From NCBI RefSeq assembly GCF_001039355.2, contig NW_019775683.1:59507-123506 (forward strand): 64,000 nucleotides of DNA, given 5' to 3'. The translations under genes and the position numbers were made by a program. Shown here one piece after another: positions 36,890-53,019 of the stretch. A model generated the notes under the pieces. The model worked only from the letters and a program-made list of their open reading frames with translations. It was not told the origin of the DNA and made no database searches. This DNA is from Lingula anatina. Its lineage: Eukaryota > Brachiopoda > Lingulata > Lingulida > Lingulidae. Position 1 is the stretch's first letter. Each line of letters opens with the position of its first letter.

Positions 36890-37036
36890 NACTTATGGTG
36901 TTTACAAGGAAAGTGCACGGCGACGGCATCGGCATCGCCATCGGCATCGGCATCGCCATCGGCGACGACGGCGACGACAGACGCAGGTGATGGCAATATG
37001 TACAGACACATCTGTGTCTGTACATAAAAATGTAGA
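36890..37036. repeat. GGCATC/GGCGAC minisatellite plus hairpin, dispersed element
   Basis: After an N, GTGCACGGCGACGGCATCGG begins a GC-rich hexamer array (GGCATC, GCCATC, GGCGAC), then ACAGACGCAGGTGATGGC and a perfect hairpin of about 26 bp around ATGTACAGACACATCTGTGT. The same arrangement in inverted orientation is at 55640-55742, also touching a single N. It interrupts the fucosidase flank duplicate, so it inserted after that duplication. The arginine-rich open frames here are artefacts. Confidence 0.85.
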
Positions 37037-37184
37037 TATAAATGTGTGTGCATCCTTATATGCATATACATATGCAAAAATTTGTGCAACAAAAAAATTT
37101 GTATAAAAAATGACAGGAATGTTCATTTTAGTAGGATTCATTCATGTGAAACTTTTTCATTTTCTTATCTAAATTGAAGCTATG

Positions 37185-37320
37185 CCTTACAGAGCTTGTC
37201 TTTGGGGTGATACAGAATGTGTTCTAGAGTTTCGTGTGGTCGAAAACAAACATTTACTCCGTATTTGGCATAGATACATTTCTGTTGTTGTTCAGCTTTC
37301 ACCTTCATGTATGGAATCAC
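37185..37320 (-). mobile_element. Fragment of a reverse-transcriptase ORF, probably Penelope-like
   Basis: The minus strand reads IPYMKVKAEQQQKC, then YAKYGVNVCFRPHETLEHIL and HPKDK. Penelope-like RTs carry the same order: IPY-x-x-G-x-SE, a K-Y-x-I-x-x-x-F-K-P segment, then a leucine-rich KDK stretch. About 45 codons survive with no ends visible, so the family call is moderate. Confidence 0.5.
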
Positions 37321-38150
37321 TATTGGCTTTAGACTTATCTTCTTTTCTTTACACCTTATTGGATGTTGACTCATTTTCAAAACCTGTTCACCACTTAATT
37401 AATGGCCAATTCTGGATATTTACACCTCTTAAAAGCCTAATTTATATGGTACAACTCAACTTCCAGGCCAATGGGGTTTGTTGAGACACTTGGCTCCATG
37501 GTGCAGGATCCTGACAACACTAAGGATCTGATTAAGGACTGAGACATTAGTAAATAGAGCTCAGTATCATAGAAACACACCGAAGAATTCAAAAGGTTAC
37601 CGAGTAACGGAAAGCTCTGTAAACTACAACTTCAATTTAGTGTAGAAAATGAAAAGTTTAATCTAATGAATTTTCTTCAGATTATCAAAATTCATTATGA
37701 TTGGTTTATTTTCTATATTAACAATTTTTAATTAATAATAAATTATCCCAACCTGGTCTCAGCATCCTTGAGTATATTACTCAGATAACCTAACCGTAAT
37801 CCTATCAGACACATAAATTAGAGTGCATCAAAGTCAAGGTCACCGAAGGAGTGTCAAAGTTAAGATTGGTTCCTCCAAAAAATGAATTGCACACATACCA
37901 AAAAGTATAATAAAATATTGCATGGAGAGGGGGGTGACAGAGAAAGATCTAAACGCAAACCTGAAAACATCCTTCAAAATGAGATCAAGGCCCTCTTTGG
38001 AAAGATCGAAATACCATGCCTCATAGATAAGTCACTTTTTTAAACTTTAAAAAAAAAAAGTATTTACTTTTTGTCATCTTTACACAAAAGACAATTAAAA
38101 AACCTATTATAAGAGTAAAGAACAAACAGTTAAGAAACTTCAAGTGAAAA

Positions 38151-38181
<31 letters not shown>

Positions 38182-38460
38182 TACTAATAAAAAAAAACAG
38201 GCATTTCAAATAATTTTTCAAATTAACAAATATGAATCAGCACAACCATACTTACTGTAAATCTCAATTTAAGATATATTCATCTATTGAAATAATCTCT
38301 GTAATGTCCAAAATATGAATTTCAATTTAACTCAAATTTAGACTTATTATGCTCAATGCTAAACTTAGTTCAACAGGGACTATACAACATGTATTTCATG
38401 ACTTGACCAATTTCCAAAGAGAATTCCTAAATATACTTCTTCATGTGAGCTGTTACAAAT

Positions 38461-41400
38461 TCAGAAGCCCACTTTTGAGGCAGCATTTTTCAGTCCTTCC
38501 AGCTTGAACACCCAGCCCCACTGACACGGCATTTCATAAAATGGAATCACGGGTATACGAATGGTTATTCCCTGCTGACCAATGCCCTTGAATCCAAAAG
38601 AACCAGCATAACCCAGCATAGTGACCACTGTCCCAGAGGTGGGGATCGGAGCACCAAGAGTCAAAATGTTGGTGGTCGGCCACTTCAAGACAATGGCATA
38701 AACTGCTGTACCATTCCCAGTTTTCTTTGAGGTATACCTAATGGAAAAATAGTTTTCAGAGATAAAATATTCATGTAATATTAAGGAGTACTATTTGAAT
38801 TACTCTGTAAAGCAAGCCTTGAAAAAGCATTCAAAGTTTGTCAATTTGTGTACAGAATCATTTGTCATTTTGGGACTGTTTGCCAAAATTTAATAATCAT
38901 ATATCAGGTAACAACATCAAAACTGCACTAGTCATGTAAAAGTATTGACACAAGAGATGATAAATAAGAAAATGTATTAAGCTGAATCTGGAAACTAAGA
39001 AAAAAAATGTTTGTTTTACAAAACATGAAAATGTTCATATTTTCAGATTTTGCATTCAAATGGACAGTATCAATCTTTTTATTTCATCATTAATAATATT
39101 AAATGTGATTCCATTTCTTACCACACATGCTTGGTAACAGTATCATTCTGATGGGACCATGGCTTTGTACTATAGATGGCCTCTCCATTCACTTTCAGCC
39201 ACTCTCCCATTTGACGTAACTTTTGCTCAAATATTGGAACTATGGTGCCCCATGCAGTTGGTCCCACATTCACCAAGATATTTCCACCACAACTGACAGA
39301 AAAAGAATTAAAACCATAAATACTGGAGTAAGTTTTTTTTTTTTTTTGTGATGTCATAAAGACCTAAACCAGTTAAAGCATTCTGAAGAGATAAATGCCA
39401 TAAGGCCTACAGCCTACGATTCTAGGACAACACCCTCCTTTCCAGGAAAGAAAATACACTGCTTTAAAATCAATATATATATATTGAAAACTTTACTGAA
39501 TATAAGAAGGAAGACAAAAAAAAAAAAAAAAAAATCAAAAGTATTGGCTATCATGAAGCTCACTTAAACAGCTTAGACAAACCTAAGAGGTAATGTTAAA
39601 TTTTTAGTTGCTATACATGGGGGGGGGGGGGGTTGTCTGTGGGGAAATGGTTCTGATACCCTACCTAACAGTAGATGCTATTTGATATATCAACTCCTCC
39701 ATGGCCATCAAGTCACTCAGTTTGACCGTGCGTCTATATCCCCAGGCTACCCGGTCCAGTGTCATAGCATTCTCCCATTTGTGATTCTGAAGTTTACCTG
39801 TAAGACAGGGAAAAAATAATTATATTTCTTTTCTTATTCACCTTAAAGTTTGATGTTATCTAAGTGCTAGGGGAAGTTAGAAGTTGCCCTATAACCTTTG
39901 TAATGTCTTTTCTCACGTGAAAAAATCTTTAGAAGTCTGTTGCTTTGAGATTTGCTGAATAAATTGTGTTGAGTCTTAAGAAACTGCCAACAATTAGGAA
40001 AAATTAAGTCTGATTAACATTTCATGAAATAATAATAAATTTCCTTCAAGTAATGAAGGGAAAAACTACTCTTTTAACATCAATCTTTTTCCTTTTTCTT
40101 TACTTTCTTTTAAGAAATGACTGATGTCTTTAAACATATTATTTTAGTTCTTAATTTAAGACATATTTTTTACTTTAAAGTCAAATGATTTTGTTAAATA
40201 CATAACTTTTATACAAAAAAATTGGCAGTCAACCAACTCAGACACCAAAAAAAAAAAAAAGCTGAATAATTCATGACTGATTCTTATACTGTAGATTACA
40301 TCTTATCTTTTTTTAAGATTTATGTCAGAGAAATTTACATTTAGACTAAAAATTTGATCCTTTCGGGTGGTTACTTATTATAATAGCTGCATTGATAAAG
40401 AGGTTTTTACCAAGTATACATGTACATAACAGTTCACATATTAAACAAAACAAAATGCTAAAACAAATCAGGCTCAAGTCACTGAACTAGTATATGTAAT
40501 CTACTTGTTTACCAGGGTTGTATCTATCAGCACAAGTGTAATATCCTCCATGGTGGCACATTATTCCATTATTTCCCCAGCGATCATTGGTTACTACGTA
40601 ATCTTTCACAGGACTAAAAAGAGAGAAAAAAAAGCCTTAACATCTAATTGATAAATACACCGATTCTAAAAACTATGGCCACTCTGAATTCCCAATAGCA
40701 TGGGCCTTTCACATAAATGTAATTTTTTTTAAAAAAACAGAGTATCAGCACCTACAGATCTACACTTGTTAGCTTCAGTCCACAGTCTTTTTTTTTTCTA
40801 ATTTGTTTCAAATTTACAGTATTTTTTTCTGAAAATTTTGAGCCAATTCCAGGCTGAAACATTAAAAAGTATAACAATTTAATGTAATTTTTCTATTTAT
40901 TACATGTTTGTAAATTATCTTGAGTCATATGAGAATTATATAAATATATATACCGGTAATATAATGTGTGTTTAAGTGTGCACACCTGAGTGAGCTCACC
41001 ACAACTGTCATAAATATATGCATGAATAAAACCAAGGATACAGGTGGATGTCTGGGTATGCTTCTTATTTGGATTCAAGTACAAACCTTTCATTGTAGAG
41101 CCAAGCCAGAAACTGGGTAGAGTTCCAGTACCAATCAGGTCCAGCATCTCCATCAGACCACAGAATCTCTGGCTTATAATTGTTCACTAGCTCATACAGC
41201 TCAGGCCAGGCTTTTGCCTGTTGAATAGATTGTTTGTTATTGTCATTATGATATTCAAAATGAAAGTGATGTTGATAAAAGATGAAAACTTCAAAAACCT
41301 TATTAACTAGAATAAAATAACCTCAACCGTTGTCATGGCTATCATGTGAGAAAAGAACGTATTTCATCATTTAAAAGGTAAAAACAACATTCAATTGTGT

Positions 41401-42862
41401 AGGTTTAGTTACGCACAGTATTTGTCGTGAAAGAACAATAATTTTCTGTTGACCTTCAAAGTTCAATTCCTTTCGTAGAAATCTGCTGCAGATTTTGAAA
41501 ATGCAGTTAAAATTCAGCCTTAATGAAGCGACCAAAGCAAAACACTTACCGGTGGGTACAATTGTGTCTTAAAATTGTTGCTCTTGTCTGTCACATACAA
41601 AGGATCAAACCAGGCAAACAGGGAATGATAGAGGCCGAAGTGCAAGCTAGTCTTCTTTCTGATTGCAGTGGCAAGCTCTCCTATTATATAAGAAGAATGG
41701 CATTGAAAAATTGTAATAATTTGATACGTTCAATATATATAGAGATTCATTTGGTAAAATCAAAAACCTCTGAGCTGTTCTTTAAAAGTAAAAGGGGTGA
41801 ATTTTTTTGTGTTTAATATTAATCATGACAATGTAACTGATCAAATATCATGTCTTGCATACCAATTAAATCTCTTTTGGGTCCAACCTGCATAGCATTC
41901 CAGTTGAAGGATACCTTTGAAGGCCACAGAGTAAACCCTTCATGATGTTTAGTAGTTATCACGAAGTATCTGGAATAAGAATTTTGCCATTAAATAAAAT
42001 TGGAATTCACAATGTTGCCCTCAATTGTTTTCCTTCTATCTTTGTTTTTCAATTCGTAAAGGAAATCCCCTAATTTACATTCCAATAAAACCATCCTAAG
42101 GTTTTAATCCTAAATAAACAACTTTTCTGTCTAATTTCTCAAATCTTAAAAAAAAAAAATTATATATACTATGAGAATTTGCTGGCAAATATTGGAAGTC
42201 TCTCCTGATAATAATAAGCACATGCATAATTTGTATATCCAGTTGCTTTGTATTATGAAAACATTGATTTAGTTGTTTAGTAGTTTTTTCTTTGCATTAT
42301 CCTTCTTTCTAACAATTAAAATTGTTTAATTGTTTTTAACAAGCCATAGTATCCAAAATAACAAACGATTAAGAGATGTTCATTTTCATTCCAGTTTGAA
42401 TTTCTTTTCATTTATCTTATAATGCAAAGGATATTGTCAATACCTTATCTGACAACAAAAGCTATAACTTCATGTAGCACTCTACCAATCGACACCAGTC
42501 GAAAGAACTTACTTTGCGCCCGAGGCTTCCAGTATCTCTGCCCATTCATCAGGATTGAAAAACTCCGCCTTGAATTCCGGAGCAAAGTCAGCATACGTGA
42601 ACCCTGGCCTGTAGTTTTTTGTCATATAATCTACGTACGGCTTCACATGATCCCTCTGCCAAAAAGCCCATAGCCATGCCGTCTCGCCAAAACTAGGAAC
42701 AGAAAACACTCCCCAGTGCATGAAGACACCGACTTTCGCTTCATCGTACCAAGCTGGCAATGGCCTCGAGTCTATAGACGACCAGTTAGGGTGATACTTG
42801 CATTCGCTTATGCATGCTGATACAACTACAGTAAAACAAAGCAAGACTCTGCTCGTCCTCAT
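38461..42862 (-). CDS. Alpha-L-fucosidase, GH29 (gene 2)
   Basis: Eight minus-strand exons: 42862-42513, 41969-41863, 41680-41550, 41217-41087, 40613-40513, 39797-39665, 39292-39122, 38737-38461. Each exon has exactly the length of its counterpart in gene 1, giving 466 aa. Exons are over 90 percent alike by eye, while introns differ in length and sequence, so this is a true tandem paralogue. Signal peptide: [18 protein letters not shown]. The active-site set is complete: [11 protein letters not shown] (His49, CAC at 42716-42718), TKHHEGF/Y block, [38 protein letters not shown] (nucleophile), TNDRWG. The C-terminal sequence keeps [14 protein letters not shown] and [11 protein letters not shown]. 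It should be a working lysosomal or secreted exo-fucosidase. Spacing to gene 1 is about 2.6 kb, head to tail, and ALG1 lies upstream on the same strand. Confidence 0.95.
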
Positions 42863-42999
42863 TTGTAGAAGTTCTCCTCGGAGATACTGTAATGACAGAT
42901 TATAAAACTTAGCTTTGTTCTCTTCTAAGTGTACTTACTAGACACCGATATTAACTATATTCCCTGCAAGGCACGTCTTGTGTAAAGAAAAGTAAAGGA

Positions 43000-44350
43000 C
43001 GTACTGTCACTATCGTGTGCTTTATCTTCGTGTGGGTATATATTATATTACATTTTATAGTCTCTATTATATAGGTCACTATAGAGACTATGCAGACTGC
43101 TATAAGCCAGTCAATGCAAATTTAAAACCGCTGTTGCACTCTGTGACAGTGCATGGTGCCCTACTTATATTTAAGTTTTTCAAACACTTGACAGGCATTT
43201 TTAACCATTTTATATCAGTATTTTTCAATTCACAGAGGAGCAACTAATATTATAATGTTCTCACAATATCGTGTCTTGCCAAGGACGACAAAATACATAG
43301 TGTCTTGAATTTTTCCCTTAAGGTGCCTTTCAGATTTTATCAGCAAAAAGACAGTGAAATAAATGCTTTCGTCTGCTTGTCATTTTCTGGCCAAAATAGG
43401 GCATTATTGTTTCTCATTTCTGGGGTAATGTCAACTAGATCAGAGAGAATTTTGCTTCTGGTTTGCATATTGAAAATTTTAACCACTCAAGTTTGTCACA
43501 TAAACAGCTTGTCTACTTTGTCGTACAACACATTTTTGTTAACAGAGCTTCCTTATTATTATTTTTTAACTGAAGAGCCATGCAGTTCCATCCTCTTAAA
43601 TTTTATTAATTTGTGACTGGATAACAGATCATTGCTTAGAACCAAAATAAACATCATAGCTTGTTACAAGTATGAAAATTTAAATGATACAATGACCTTA
43701 CTGGATTAGTTCGGCATGTGTAAGCTAACAATTGCATTGTGCTTTACACATGTAGATGTTTACTTGACAGAAAAAAAAACACATGCTGATACTATAAATA
43801 GTTATATACATTTTATTTGTGCATCTTATATGTGCACAGAAATAACATGGAATCGGATAAACTCCTGAAAATAAACTATATTCCAAAATAAGTGGTTGTA
43901 TTTCAAGTCCAAGGGCATACTCTTTATATTAAGTAAAATAAAAGCTGCAGCTCCATGGAGGAAACGGTTGAATTTCGTTGAAACTTTTCATCTCATGAAA
44001 GTCCTACATATAACATCTTTAAATTGCACAAATATACACAGCAGCAGCAGCAACTGAAGACACACTTGGAACTGCCGATACTATATATCCAGAGATATAC
44101 CAGCAAATGGAGAGATGTGAGCAGTTCTATGCAATTGGTTATTGAGTAATGTATGACATTATATTTTAATTATATATTAACCATGACCATTGAAAAAAAA
44201 AAAAAAAACACCGACAGTGACAAAGTTAATGTTGCTCAACTTCAAGATCCATATATATTCCTTTTAAGGATAACAATGTTATTAAACCATATAACTGCAA
44301 GGCCAGTAACAGTTTTTCTACTGAATTCCAAAAGATCCAGCAGATGTTTG
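43000..44350. other. Spacer between fucosidase gene 2 and ALG1; no gene
   Basis: Includes the block at 43820-43990 that resembles 36263-36480, and a (CAG)n patch near 44041. A 103-codon open frame at 43305-43616 shows no family resemblance or splice context. Confidence 0.5.
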
Positions 44351-48792
<4,442 letters not shown>

Positions 48793-48929
48793 CTAAAAAA
48801 AATCAACATCTGTCACTTATCACATATACAGTGGATACAAGAATATACAATATATATATATGACTATCAAAATGTATTTTCAAAGTATATGCATTTCATA
48901 AGTTATAAGAGGAAAACCTGGGTAACAAA

Positions 48930-48972
48930 TTTATTTATTTATTTTATTTATTTATTTATTTATTTATTTTTT
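48930..48972. repeat. (TTTA)n microsatellite
   Basis: TTTATTTATTTAT tract between ALG1 exon 2 and the transposon-rich region. Confidence 0.9.
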
Positions 48973-49449
48973 TGTGAATTCCATTCTGGATGAACGTATG
49001 GTGATGACTGGGATTTAGTAATTAAAATACTGTATAAAAACCATGACAGCTGAAAACTACTGTAATATTAAAGGCTGGTCATACTAAAATGCGCAAAACA
49101 GCGTAAAACACTTGAGAAAATGACTATAGCGTGTAGCTCTTCCCGACTGTCCAATATGGCAGTCAATCTGAGAATCCATAAACAAATTGTGCTGATTTGT
49201 TATGTTGGATCAACTATAGGGGAGACCGGAGGTAGTTGCACTCTGGGGTAAGTTAATTGGCCCCCATCAAGTCTCTTTAATAAAGTTACTTTAAAATGCT
49301 AAATTATTTCATTTGGACTCACTGCCTACGCTTTCTTAGCACTATTAAATTCTGTCATTTTACAAAATGATGTGATCAATTCTTTTAACCCATAGTTACT
49401 TTGTCATAAATTGATGAAGAGCCAACTTACCCCGGGGTCCAACTATCCC

Positions 49450-49602
49450 CGGTGTCAAGCAACACAGAGTCCTACCATTCTAGGGTCCGGCGGACCCGGT
49501 GTTTTAAAACTGAGAGTCCGGCGGACTCCCTGTCTCGAAATAACGGGTCCCGGACTCTATGTTCTGAAATGTAGAGTCCCCCTAGACACTCTATCACCCC
49601 AT
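49450..49602. repeat. Palindromic GGGTCCGGCGGACCC-type repeat, copy 1
   Basis: Contains GGGTCCGGCGGACCCGGTG, GAGTCCGGCGGACTCC, CGGGTCCCGGACT and GTAGAGTCCCCCTAGACACT. The same 150 bp recur at 51519-51663 with only a few substitutions, and a fragment (ATAACGGGTCCCGGACTTTC) at 52437-52456. Confidence 0.9.
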
Positions 49603-49809
49603 TCTCATAGATTAGATCGACCTACATTGGATCGACCTAACTCCCTGGGGGTTCACGCTAAATAGCTGTCAGCCGGGCGGACACGAAAGTTAATTACCCC
49701 TTAAAGCTTGTAGTAGGCGGGGACGGACACTTAAGGGGGATTATCTGACAGTAATCTAGTGAGACTCCCCGCGGTGATAGATCGATCTAAAAGTTGTGAG
49801 AACAGAGCC
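49595..49809. mobile_element. Foldback MITE copy 3, right end at the N gap
   Basis: Starts CACCCCATTCTCATAGATTA with GATCGACCTA in the left arm; the right arm GATAGATCGATCTAAAAG and GAGAACAGAGCC runs into the gap. It belongs to the family at 24651 and 25476. Confidence 0.75.
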
Positions 49810-50422
49810 NNNNNNNNNNNNNNNNNNNNNNNNNNNNNNNNNNNNNNNNNNNNNNNNNNNNNNNNNNNNNNNNNNNNNNNNNNNNNNNNNNNNNNNNNNN
49901 NNNNNNNNNNNNNNNNNNNNNNNNNNNNNNNNNNNNNNNNNNNNNNNNNNNNNNNNNNNNNNNNNNNNNNNNNNNNNNNNNNNNNNNNNNNNNNNNNNNN
50001 NNNNNNNNNNNNNNNNNNNNNNNNNNNNNNNNNNNNNNNNNNNNNNNNNNNNNNNNNNNNNNNNNNNNNNNNNNNNNNNNNNNNNNNNNNNNNNNNNNNN
50101 NNNNNNNNNNNNNNNNNNNNNNNNNNNNNNNNNNNNNNNNNNNNNNNNNNNNNNNNNNNNNNNNNNNNNNNNNNNNNNNNNNNNNNNNNNNNNNNNNNNN
50201 NNNNNNNNNNNNNNNNNNNNNNNNNNNNNNNNNNNNNNNNNNNNNNNNNNNNNNNNNNNNNNNNNNNNNNNNNNNNNNNNNNNNNNNNNNNNNNNNNNNN
50301 NNNNNNNNNNNNNNNNNNNNNNNNNNNNNNNNNNNNNNNNNNNNNNNNNNNNNNNNNNNNNNNNNNNNNNNNNNNNNNNNNNNNNNNNNNNNNNNNNNNN
50401 NNNNNNNNNNNNNNNNNNNNNN
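49810..50422. other. Assembly gap (N)
   Basis: 613 undetermined bases between the MITE and a tandem-repeat region. Long open frames reading through it are artefacts. The missing ALG1 first exon could lie here. Confidence 1.
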
Positions 50423-50714
50423 GTCTTCATTTTCCCCTCTTTTTTCATGTGTTCTTATCAATACATTTATAATTGTTGTGTTATGCAACTACAGTTGTTA
50501 CCTATTTTGTTTAGGTGTCACTCATCATGTTATTCTTGATTTTTTTTCTTTTGTGTGCATCTATTTTATTTATGTTTATATTCCTATCGGGCCAGGTGTT
50601 TTTGCAGTTTTCATATGTCCTAATTCCTGGCTGTCATTGACATGCCGTAATCTATTCATATCCTATTTCCGATTGTCTCCGTGTCCGCATTACCAGGTGG
50701 AGTATTATTAGGGG

Positions 50715-51060
50715 TTTCTGGTCGACTAGGCAATATGCATTTTTGGAGTTTTTATGCTCTTTGTTCTGGGTGTACTCCCCAGGTTTTATACTGTTTGCCT
50801 AGTAGTGAGAGCCCTTTTGTGGTATCTGGTATACTAGGTTCTGAGTGTATTCCCAGGTTTTTAACTGTTTGCCTAGTAGTGAGAGCCCTTTGGTGGTATC
50901 TGGTATACTAGGTTTTGGGTGTATTTCCCAGGTTTTTTAACTGTTTGCCTAGTAGTGAGAACCCTTAGGTGGTATCTGGTATACTAGGTTTTAATTTTTT
51001 TGGGAGCTGTTATGCCCCTATTCTGGGGAGTCACCCAGCTGTATGTTCGTTTGCCTAGTC
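50715..51060. repeat. About 75-bp tandem repeat, 3 to 4 units
   Basis: CTGTTTGCCTAGTAGTGAGA begins at 50791, 50865 and 50941 (spacing 74 and 76), each followed by GTGGTATCTGGTATACTAGG; a divergent unit ends at about 51060. It is probably the subterminal region of a transposon whose identity is not visible. Confidence 0.9.
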
Positions 51061-51518
51061 GGCTTTCCAGATATCCCTGTTTTTACGTGCACGGCTAAGC
51101 TGAGGCTGTTGCCTGCATGGATTTTCTCTGGCGGCGGACTAGGAAATGTTTTTTTCACTTTTTATATCAATATGGCTCATGCCATATCTACCCAGGCTAT
51201 TCGTTGGGTTTATGCCGGGTTTTATGTTCTCTGTACAAGTGTATATTTTATTCATATTACTTATTCCGTTTACTTACTTGAATTACCTGGCCCGGGAAAT
51301 TTTTATTACTGAATTGTCTTATATATAAATGCAACTGCCTTTGCGCGGTCTTCTTAGTTTCCTTTGATTTTATGTTACCATGCCTTCCAAGACCCCTCCC
51401 GGGTGGAGTACCGTAAGCGGTCCAGGATGTCGGTTGTCTCCAATGCGCGCTCATTATCCAGCAAACGACGATTGGCTCCTGCATCCACTGCTCCTGGTGG
51501 AAAGAAGCCGAGTCAAAC

Positions 51519-51720
51519 CGGTGTCAAGCAACACAGTGTCCTGCCATTCTTGGGTCCGGCGGACCCGGTGTTTTAAAACTGAGAGTCCGGCGGACTCTCT
51601 GTCTCGAAATAACGGGTCCCGGACTCTATGTTCTGAAATGTAGAGTCCCCCTAGACACTCTATTTCAGTACGGAAAGTCCTAGGACCCTACGTTTTAATA
51701 CTGAAAGTCCGCATTGAAGA
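51519..51720. repeat. Palindromic GGGTCCGGCGGACCC-type repeat, copy 2
   Basis: Direct copy of 49450-49602 extended by more units (GGAAAGTCCTAGGACCC, ACTGAAAGTCCGCATT). The two copies frame the N gap and the 75-bp repeat, so they could be terminal repeats of one element. A short frame just before it (51379-51520, MPSKTPPGWSTVSG and overlapping basic frame) has no recognised family. Confidence 0.85.
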
Positions 51721-53015
51721 GCAATAATGAAATCTCACACTTAAAACTTGCAATTTAAAAATGAAATTGAACATGATGTTAACTGATATGGAGGTAAGAA
51801 TTATAAGAATTAAAGGTAAAAAAAACATTATTAACCTCTTTTAAAGAGTAACGCGTAGTATAAACGCGCATTGTTCGAATTTCATAAACTTTAATTTGCA
51901 GGATTATCTTTTGTATGCAATTGAGAAAGAACATAACTTAAGTAATGTAAATTTATTCAGAATACATAAGTGCCTTTGGTGAACTTCCTGATTTTACAAA
52001 AAGAAAGTTTATTTTATTAATCAGTATAGTAATTGTTTTTTCTCCTCATTGTCCGTTGTCACCCGCATTTCCATCATCATGCAAACTTGATAAAACATCT
52101 GTGCCAGTGCTTCGTCTAAAATGAGAAAAATATAAACCATAGTTTCACATTATAAATATATGTTAAAGTACATGTAGATATCAAATCCTTCTTGTTGATA
52201 CAATCTTGCTTTATTGTTGTCCATATAATACACAATGGAAAAAACTTTAATTAAGATTTCTAATGTTATTGAGAAACATGGAATACATTCCTTTTGGGTT
52301 GATTTCATTTTAATTTAGGGTATGCAACTTAAATTAAAACTTTATATAAATTGTTTAAAAAAATTAAATGAGTACATTTTCAATTACACTCCATAAGCAT
52401 GTATATTTAATAACTACGGACCCCTGGATTCTGAAATAACGGGTCCCGGACTTTCTGTCATGGGGGACTTTCTGGTACATGACACCGGCACAGTAATGCC
52501 GTGCGCTTCTCCTTCTCCCGACTCCTCCCTGCAAGAGACTAACGTTCAGCAGCAGATACCCTGTACCCAGTATATCAGCAGTCTTTCGACACTGTAAACA
52601 CACGGGTCCAGCCGATGAAATTGGAAGTGATCCACATGCCCTCGTAAAAATCGCTGATTTCCCTTTACCTTTGGACTGAAGTTTTTTTTTTTGTTTTTGT
52701 TTTTGTTTTCAGCGATTTTCAAACAAAACATTTATATGATTCTGTAAACTTACTTACGTACGGCTTATCTATTAGAACATTAAGAAGCTCCTTATGCTAA
52801 TGATTGGCGTCTTTATGATGGCGCCTTTTGCAACTTACGACCAACACCACTGGTCCCGTGGGATAAGTTATCCCCGTGTTACCGTTAAAAGTGGCAACCA
52901 TGAATACCCCCCCCCCCCCTTTTCTACGTCCATTTCGTCTAGGCATCTTTTTTTTTTTTTTTTGCTTTTTATATAAGGGAATAATGCACCTTTAGTCTAT
53001 GTTAATTTAGCACTG
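51721..53015. other. No gene recognised
   Basis: AT-rich spacer with one more GGGTCCCGGAC fragment near 52440, T runs near 52680 and 52950, and a C run at 52905-52918. Confidence 0.4.
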
Positions 53016-53019
53016 TTGC

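Noticed and set aside
36816-37141. Arginine-rich and alternating DADG-type open frames
   Set aside because: They come from the GGCATC/GGCGAC array and cross the single N; the similar frame at 55662 has the same origin upstream of its GPCR part.
31560-42862. Fucosidase pair as two alleles placed in series, like the 18-22 kb and 29-31 kb duplicates
   Set aside because: Introns and flanks differ too much in length and sequence, and coding changes include an active-site residue; a real tandem duplication is far more likely.
43305-43616. 103-codon + strand frame
   Set aside because: No similarity recognised, AT-rich composition, and it lies in the upstream region of a minus-strand gene.
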